A stretch of 64,000 nt of DNA from Linyphia triangularis (taxonomy: Eukaryota > Arthropoda > Arachnida > Araneae > Linyphiidae), in the NCBI GenBank assembly GCA_963978545.1, contig OZ021725.1, positions 12,229,197 to 12,293,196 on the forward strand. The letters are read 5' to 3'. The notes under the pieces were generated by a model, which saw only the letters and a program-made list of their open reading frames with translations, made no database searches and was not told the DNA's origin. Shown here one piece after another: positions 57,480 to 64,000 of the stretch. The position numbers and the translations under genes are program-made. Position 1 is the stretch's first letter; each line of letters starts with the position of its first letter.

Positions 57480-57990
57480 TGTTACGACTTTAGCCTATTT
57501 GATTATAAGTATATGCAAAAGCTACAAGGAAGAAGACTTTCTTTCTTCTTTTTTTTTTTCTAGAAAAAGTAGTTCGACAGACGTAACGCGCATCAGAAGT
57601 GAAGAGAAGAAGCTGTCGTTTTCGAAAAAAGAAAGTGCGAAGATCACGTAACGCAGACGTTTGGTTCGACCTTGAGGTACCTCTTGAAGTGAAAAGACTT
57701 CTTTGAAGTTCGGAAATATCCACCATTTCTTTCCTTATATTCGGGGATTTTTATTTTTTTTCGGTACTCATCACATGTCGAGTGGTGAAAAGAAAGTGAT
57801 TGAATCGCACTCTTTGACGAGCTCTTTTGTGTAGTGGTTGTTCATCAAGTGACAATCATTTTTTTTTGAAGTTCCAGCCTTCATCTGTGTTAATAATGCA
57901 GAGTGAAAACCCGTTTCGGTTGCCTGCTTCTTCTTTCGTTGATTGCGTTGATCTCACAAGTAATAATTCCAGAAAAAGTGTACAGCTTGG
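57480..57990 (+). other. Possible 5' end of an unidentified host gene
   Basis: A repeat-free, CpG-bearing stretch resembling a 5' UTR. At 57898 an ATG opens a 34-codon frame (MQSENPFRLPASSFVDCVDL...), with a possible donor CACAA|GTAATA at 57959. I do not recognise the peptide. The next element (58013) would lie in intron 1. Weak: composition, absence of repeats and one donor-like site only. Confidence 0.22.
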
Positions 57991-58012
57991 TCAACTTTGA
58001 CGCTGTTTCTGA

Positions 58013-59365
58013 ATGGACGATTCCCGCATTTTTTTTTTTAAAAACGTGCGAAATTAGTTTATATTTATGAAGAACTTCTTTCTGAATCTAAATATTGTTG
58101 CGTTGGACGGGTTCGAAAGATTTGACGCCAAAGCAGATCAAAACTTGCAGAAATTTATTCCAAAATAACTCTTCACAGTTCTCTTACAGCTCCAGAACTT
58201 CTCGTTCTAGTAGACACAGAACAGCTCTTTTCACCTCAATAGAGCACAACACAGCAGTGAAAAAAACTTGATAACAACTGGCTAAATCGCCGCAAAAGAC
58301 AATGCAATACAGTTCGCTTAGTATTCAGTGACTCAAGTCAGGAACACAGCTCTCACAATGAACGTTGAGAGACAACTAACTTCAGTCAACTATCGGACTC
58401 AGCTAACAACTAGCTCCGTGACTCAAAATCAGACAACTAACTGACTCCATCACCCGCTCCATGAGCTTTTATAGGTTAGGTGAACGTACGCGAACCTTCC
58501 AGAGATAGACATTTGGAGAACTTTCCAGATTGGAGTAGAAAAGTCCTATGGGATACATGTACCCATACATGTACCGAAAATGTCGCCAAATGGTCGCCAA
58601 GTTTGGCGACATTTGGCTATTTCTCGCCAAATTCGGCGACAAAAATTAGTCGCCAAAACCATCACCAACTTGGCTCTATCTCGCCAATTTGGCGAGATTC
58701 CCATTACCATAATGTTAAATGCCCTGCCCCTTGAAACTCGCTTCCCAGAGTTATACCTCTGTAAAACCCGTTATCAAGCGATAACACCCCTATTGCCGGG
58801 AAACAAACCATTGCATTTCCTTATGCGAAATGTACAGAAATTTATCTATTTACAAAATTAACACTACGAAATATTTACAAATATACAAAATTCGTAACAA
58901 TATTCAAACGAAAGTTCTTTTAAAAAATTAGTTGTTTTAGAGAAAAGAAAATGCCCCGAAACCGAGCCAAAACCAGGCAGATCAAAACGCTCAATAAAAT
59001 CAGTGACGTCAAAACTTCCTACCGTGTCTATGGTTATCATGAGGCTTCTGCAAAACAGTTGGCGTTGATTTGGTGGACCATTGCCATATCCCTTACAGGT
59101 TCGCGCGATTTGCGAGAAACTTACAGAATGGTTTCTGCTGCTGTATTTCAAGCCAAGATGTTTAAGATCTTTTGACGTCATATACAATTCAAGCCGAATG
59201 AATCATTTTCTCGCCAAAGTCTAACAGAGGAACTTTAATTGCAAATTAAAAAAAAAAAAGGGGAAAAAAAGCGCATTGAGTAGAAATTTGCGTATTTATG
59301 GCCTTTACGAAACGTATAGAATTGAATACAAAAATAAAAATAAAATGCGGGAATTGTCCATTATA
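58013..59365. mobile_element. Element with ATGGACRATTCCCGCATTTT inverted ends (candidate)
   Basis: ATGGACGATTCCCGCATTTT at 58013 is matched inverted by AAAATGCGGGAATTGTCCAT ending about 59365. A third isolated copy of the motif is near 62840. It contains the solo LTR 58096-58899. The open frame at 58951-59175 is unrecognised. Confidence 0.5.
58096..58899 (-). mobile_element. Solo LTR, second retrotransposon family (antisense)
   Basis: 804 bp, TGTTGCG...CGTAACA, with ATAT duplication at 58092-58095 and 58900-58903. Longer than the other copies because of extra repeats around 'agttgtctgattttg'-type sequence and CGCCAAATTTGGCGA palindromes. Confidence 0.87.
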
Positions 59366-59868
59366 ACTACTTTAACAGATGTCATTGTATCTGTTACCGG
59401 AAATTTATAAAAAAAAATGGCATTCTAGGTATTTTATGTATTGCCAGGCGTTTTTAGGCTAAGTGTTGTTATGAAATTTTCACACAGGAAATGACGGCGC
59501 AGTTTTTATTTAATAAAAACTCTAATTTATTCTTCTTTCAAAGGCTTTGAAAAATCTTTTCTGAACAGCGGTAAACTCACTATCCAGCTTCAACACAAGT
59601 TTCAATACACATACCTACGAATACAGCGATAATTCAGGCACCACGAAAGTTAAACAAAAGCTCCGAAACTTTCAAAGCAGCGTCAAAAAACTGGAATGTT
59701 CTTTTGATTACACTCCACGGTCCTCGAAAAATCCAGTGAATCTATCACGTGACGAAATCGTCTCGAAATTTTCGATTGATTTAAATGTTGCCCCTTTTTT
59801 TCTATCCTGCATTATCGCTGTTAACAAATAAAATAAAATAGAACTTTAAAAGAAATACTCACAATTTA
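59366..59868. other. AT-rich sequence, nothing recognised
   Basis: No supported feature. Confidence 0.4.
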
Positions 59869-60117
59869 CAACTATACTAAACTCCAACTCAACTTGACAT
59901 CACTAGACGGTAGATCGTCACAATGCTCATAGGCATTTAATCCATTTCGGCGGCGTGAAGGCATAATGTTCGCCAAACCACAACCCTGTAGAGAACAAAA
60001 GGCTGCAAGGTTTGGCGAGAATTATGTCTTCACTCAGCTAAAATGGATTAAATGCCTATGAGCACGGTGGAGATCTATCGTCTAGTGATATCAAGTTAAG
60101 TTAGAGTTTAGTATATA
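59869..60117. repeat. ~250-bp foldback MITE
   Basis: Two ~100-bp arms: 'actatactaaactccaactc...ctcataggcatttaatccat' reads back as 'atggattaaatgcctatgag...ttagagtttagtatat'. The loop holds 'gttcgccaaaccacaaccctg' and its partial inverse. No ORF. Confidence 0.8.
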
Positions 60118-60386
60118 GACAGAAAATGAATGTTATAGTATTAACTATGAGAATTATTATATACTTTAACTAGGCATTGTATATAATACCCAGTCATATA
60201 GAATGACAAATGCTCTTTAGGCAAACAATAAAAAAAGAGTAATGATAAGAATTATTATTATTATTATTTTTTTTTTTTTTTTTTTTTTTTTAAATAATGG
60301 AAGACAGCCATTAAAAAACTTTTATTTAAAATAGGTAAAAAAAAATTAAACTTGTGCAAAACAAAATGCATGCCTTTTCTTATAAG

Positions 60387-61075
60387 GGGACTTCGAACTT
60401 TTTTTTTATTTAAGTCTTTAAATTATAATTTTTACATATTTAGAAGCATTACTAAGTAAAAACTAAATTTTAATTAAAAAATAAAATCAAATAGTGCTCT
60501 AAATTTTCCAAAGTTTAATTTTTTTTTTAAAAATTCTTCACATTTTAAATTCTATCTTCTTTTTTTTTTTTTTTCCAATATTTTTTCTTGATTTTTTTTT
60601 TAAATTTTACCAGTAATATACTCTAACTTTTTAGGCATCGGATTTAAAATAAGTAAAATAACTTTTGAGAAAAACGATAATTACTGTACCTATGTAAAAA
60701 AAAAAAAGCGTAAAAAACGGGTATTTTTCAACATTTGAATTTGTAAAAAAATAAGTTTTTATTTTATTAAAAAATTCATGCCTTTTTTTGTCAAACAGAT
60801 ATTAAAAATGACTTAAAAAAAATTGTAAGTCATTTTAGTATTTGGAGAAAGGTGGGATTTTCAAAAGTCACGAACTGAGAAAAATGCGTTCGAAACATCG
60901 AAAGAGCTGTTGCAGCAATGCTCTACATAAGAATATAGTTTTTCTGCAATTGAATTTAACGGATCAGCTCAAAAACTTGCCAGAATAAGAAAAAGGTTTC
61001 AAAGCTTATAAACACGCAAAAAAAAAAAAATACAAAATTTATATTTTTATTATTTTTTGTTATCAAGCCCCTTTA
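60387..61075. repeat. Possible Kolobok-like foldback (fourth copy)
   Basis: AAGGGGACTTCGAAC on the left resembles the complement of GTTATCAAGCCCCTTT on the right. The interior is very AT-rich. Weak. Confidence 0.3.
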
Positions 61076-61079
61076 ATAA

Positions 61080-63535
61080 AACAAAATAAAATATGAACCA
61101 ACTTGTTGCACCAAGAAAGTTAATACTTTACTTGCTTTCGATTTCACTTAGTTTTATTTCTTATAAAAAATAAAACAGGATGTCGGCACTCCGGAATCGA
61201 ACCCCAGCCCTCTTTCATAGACACGTTATCTGCTTCTTAATCACGAGATAGGAAGATTTTCAGACAGACAAACATATTTATTCATTCACAGTTAATGACC
61301 AAACGTTCAAAAAGCATCCTGCCAAATAACAAACAGGTAGATTCTAAGATGAGCAAACAAATGTATAAAAAAATAGAAAATTTATATTGGTATTATTTTG
61401 TGTGAAAACAAGGGGTACCAAGTCGCCTTAATAAAACAAAATAAAATATGCATTCGGATGGACATGATCTAAAATCAAGTACTTATATCCGATAGATGGA
61501 TCTACTGTCTGACTATCACAAGAATATCTCCCACCAAGTTGTCGAGAGTTGTCTGTTGCCATGGAAACAAGAATAGTTCCATGTGGATGATTCCAGGAGA
61601 AAGAAATCAACATTGGCTTGTTGAATGGCGTACAGGCGATATTTCATAGATTATCAAAATAGATTGATTCAATTAAACGATTTATCATCAGTAAGATGAA
61701 TGTCGAATTTCATCTTTTTAAGCTGCCAATATCCTGAAAAAAAACATCCCTATTTTAAACCGACGAATCTTTAGCTTTTATAGCGACCGCCACTAACTAT
61801 ACTTTCTAGCGGGAGCTATTCTCCAGCCAGTAGATAAAAACAAAACTATTGAAAAACAACACTTATTTTGTTTTATACAGATTGTGCAGAAATATCTGCG
61901 GAATGGAAGACGTAAATATGAATACCATTGGTTTCGTTAACACGAAAAAGGGTTAATAGGAAGGAATTGCGAGGGTTAAAATGTGAATGTAACTAATTGT
62001 GTAAAGTTTTTTTCCGACTTCATGGTAATTTTTTTTTTAATTTTGCACAAAAATTTGGTACAAAAAAAATATGTTGGAAAACGTTCAAAACTTATATATA
62101 CCAACATTGAAAGAATCAGGTATTGTAGTTTGGTTAAGTGATATTCTCTTGTTGCCACGCTTATAGAAAAAAATATAACACAGAATAATATACTTTATTT
62201 AAGAAAATGATAGGTTTTAGCTAACAAATTCGAATGTAGATGGCAGCACCAAGATTTACAAAGCACTAATTATTTGTCCTCTATTTTAATAATTAATATT
62301 CTTTTGTATATTTTTTTTAAATTATTTTTATATTTATAACACTGGAAGTATCCAACACCAACATTTCAGAAAAAAAATTCCTTTCATGATGAATATTATT
62401 TTTTAGTTAATGAAATGATGGATTATTCTTTTGTGGATGTTTCACAATTTTTTCAAATAAAAAATAGAAAAGTAGTTAGGGAAGCTGAAATAATTTAGGA
62501 ACAAAATACTTTATCCATCTCTCAGAAACAGTGATATCTTTTAAAGCAATGTATCAGTAACAAGACAAAATAGCGTTTGTAGGAAGAAATATTACCTTAG
62601 AGGCAGACACTAGTTTAATATAAAAAATTACATATTGTAGTTCATTAATTAAAATAAAGATGGCAGCACTAAAATAGTTTTACATGCATACTGCATACTT
62701 AAAAAATTTTCTATCCATCTACCAACAGCAACAACCAAACTTTTCTAATTACCTTCATGGCCATAGGCAGGTTATTTTTCAGGAGGTGCCGATCCCACGC
62801 TAATGGTTAAACTTCGTTAGGAGCTTGGTTTTTACTTTCAATGGACAATTCCCGCATTATTTTTTTAGTCAATTCTAAATGCACGGTTTCTGCCACAATA
62901 AAATGGCACAAATCCATGACTTTCCAAGACGAAAACAAATAATTTTCCATGACTCAAGAAATCAAATCACACAAAAAAATAATAATAATAATTTTACTAT
63001 CACGAACATAATAAGTAAATCAATGTACCATAAAATGATTTTTATAAAGTTTTTTTTTTAAATTAAATAAAAAATCTTTGTTTCAGTAACTTCCAAATCA
63101 AAAGAAAAAGGGAAAAATTCCATTCTTTGATATTTCAGTGTTAAAAAAGCTAATCAATCTAAATAATAAAGACATATTTGAAGAAAGAATAAGTCAAAAA
63201 TAATAAATTATATCATCAAAAATCAAATGTTTTTATATCAGCAATGCAAAACTCGGAAGAAAGATGACGGAAAATAACAAAAAAATTTAAACACAAGCTT
63301 ATCAAAACTGTTCATTTCAGTTCTCAAATTATGAAATTTTTTACACCTATGGGACCTTACTCGTGTGATGTCACAGTTTTGGAGTTCAGAAATGTTTCAT
63401 TGGTCACGGTCTTTAACTGTGACCGTTGTTTCCGTCAAAACGTAAATAAAAACACAGATGAATTTTTCGATGAGCTGAATAGCGGTCATGGCGTTTATGA
63501 CGTCACAGTTACGCGATTTTATTTAATATGTTTAG
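61080..63535. other. AT-rich intergenic-like sequence
   Basis: No gene recognised. A tRNA-like remnant with a B box (GGTTCGATTCC on the minus strand) is near 61195-61215; its acceptor ends do not pair. Confidence 0.4.
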
Positions 63536-63539
63536 AAAT

Positions 63540-64000
63540 TCACTGTATTTTCGTGACTTTTGGCCATTTTTTTTGCTTAAAATTATGACTTTCCATGACA
63601 ATATATATATATATGATCCTGATGAGGTATGCTCAAGGAAAGAGGACTCTGTGTTGAAAGCATTCGATTTTCAACTTTTTACGCCATTAAAACATTCTTA
63701 CGGGAATTTCTGAGGTGGGAATGTTTAGAACACCTTAAGAGGCATTACCACAGCGATTTTTATCAAAATCGTCAGGGCCGTTTTTTAGCAATCATTGAAA
63801 AACATGATTTTTTCAACGCAGTTACCTTTTTGCGCATGAGCGATTATGACGAAAACCTTAATGGTAGGTCCCATGACCGCCACTAACCCTAATACCAAAT
63901 TTGAACATCGTAGGTCAATTTGTTCAGGAGTTATGCTGACCACAAACACACACGCACGCATACAGACAGACATTTTTTTCTAAATCACTCCTTTGAAATC
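63540..64000 (-). repeat. Dispersed repeat family C (copy 5, runs off the window)
   Basis: Reverse orientation: 'gaggactctgtgttgaaagc', 'gggaatttctgaggtgggaatgtttagaac', 'gaacatcgtaggtcaat' and 'gttatgctgaccac'. Continues beyond the window edge. Confidence 0.72.

Noticed and set aside
58951..59175. 74-codon ORF and overlapping antisense 107-codon ORF
   Set aside because: No family resemblance, inside an inverted-repeat element. Coding status cannot be supported.
61180..61260. tRNA gene on the minus strand
   Set aside because: Has a B box (GGTTCGATTCC), but the ends do not form an acceptor stem and no A box is clear. Probably a SINE or tRNA remnant.

Overview
This is a repeat-saturated stretch of an AT-rich animal nuclear genome, almost certainly an arthropod. 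A spider or other arachnid is my best guess, from two LINE fragments with the RNase H plus Cys-rich tail that I associate with spider annotations, and from a spider-like Gypsy polyprotein. The guess rests on family resemblance only.

Only one host gene is well supported. It is the first coding exon of a cytosolic acetyl-CoA synthetase (ACSS2/AcCoAS family) on the minus strand, 14125-14450, with a clean splice donor and a CRE palindrome about 310 bp upstream. I see no second exon down to position 1, so intron 1 would exceed 14 kb and is packed with transposons. A second, much weaker gene start (CpG-bearing 5' sequence and a short ORF) lies at 57480-57990 on the plus strand.

Layout. 1-14.1 kb: tRNA-derived SINEs, a TTAA-flanked Kolobok-like foldback, a 13-bp-TIR MITE, a Tigger/pogo element with an internal tandem duplication bounded by a piggyBac-type MITE, a large foldback, and a GGGGTGAATCGG-motif element. 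14.1-14.9 kb: the ACSS exon and promoter region. 15.5-22.2 kb: more MITEs, a Helitron-like tandem-repeat element and a family of about 660 bp near-palindromic MITEs. 22.3-27.5 kb: a full-length Gypsy/Ty3 retrotransposon with two 217-bp LTRs, no recognisable capsid or protease, and one frameshift in pol. 27.5-37.8 kb: a nested island. A mariner-like shell surrounds a second tRNA-derived SINE that was split by a 6-kb CACTG-ended (CMC-like) element, which itself holds a 455-bp tandem array and a LINE fragment. 39.5-40.9 kb: an unusually homogeneous 124/125-bp tandem array in a Helitron-like element. 41.2-51.4 kb: LTRs of one family and a Tc1-like transposon broken by a LINE, a SINE, a Helitron-like element and a palindromic MITE. 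52.4-64 kb: more MITEs, Helitron-like arrays, a solo LTR, a foldback and AT-rich sequence.

The insertions carry readable target-site duplications, so relative ages can be read: the Tc1-like element is older than the LINE, SINE, Helitron-like and MITE copies inside it; SINE family 2 is older than the CMC-like element; and the SINE in the Tigger element is older than that element's internal duplication. No rRNA, functional tRNA or CRISPR was seen. All similarity statements come from reading the sequence by eye, not from searches.
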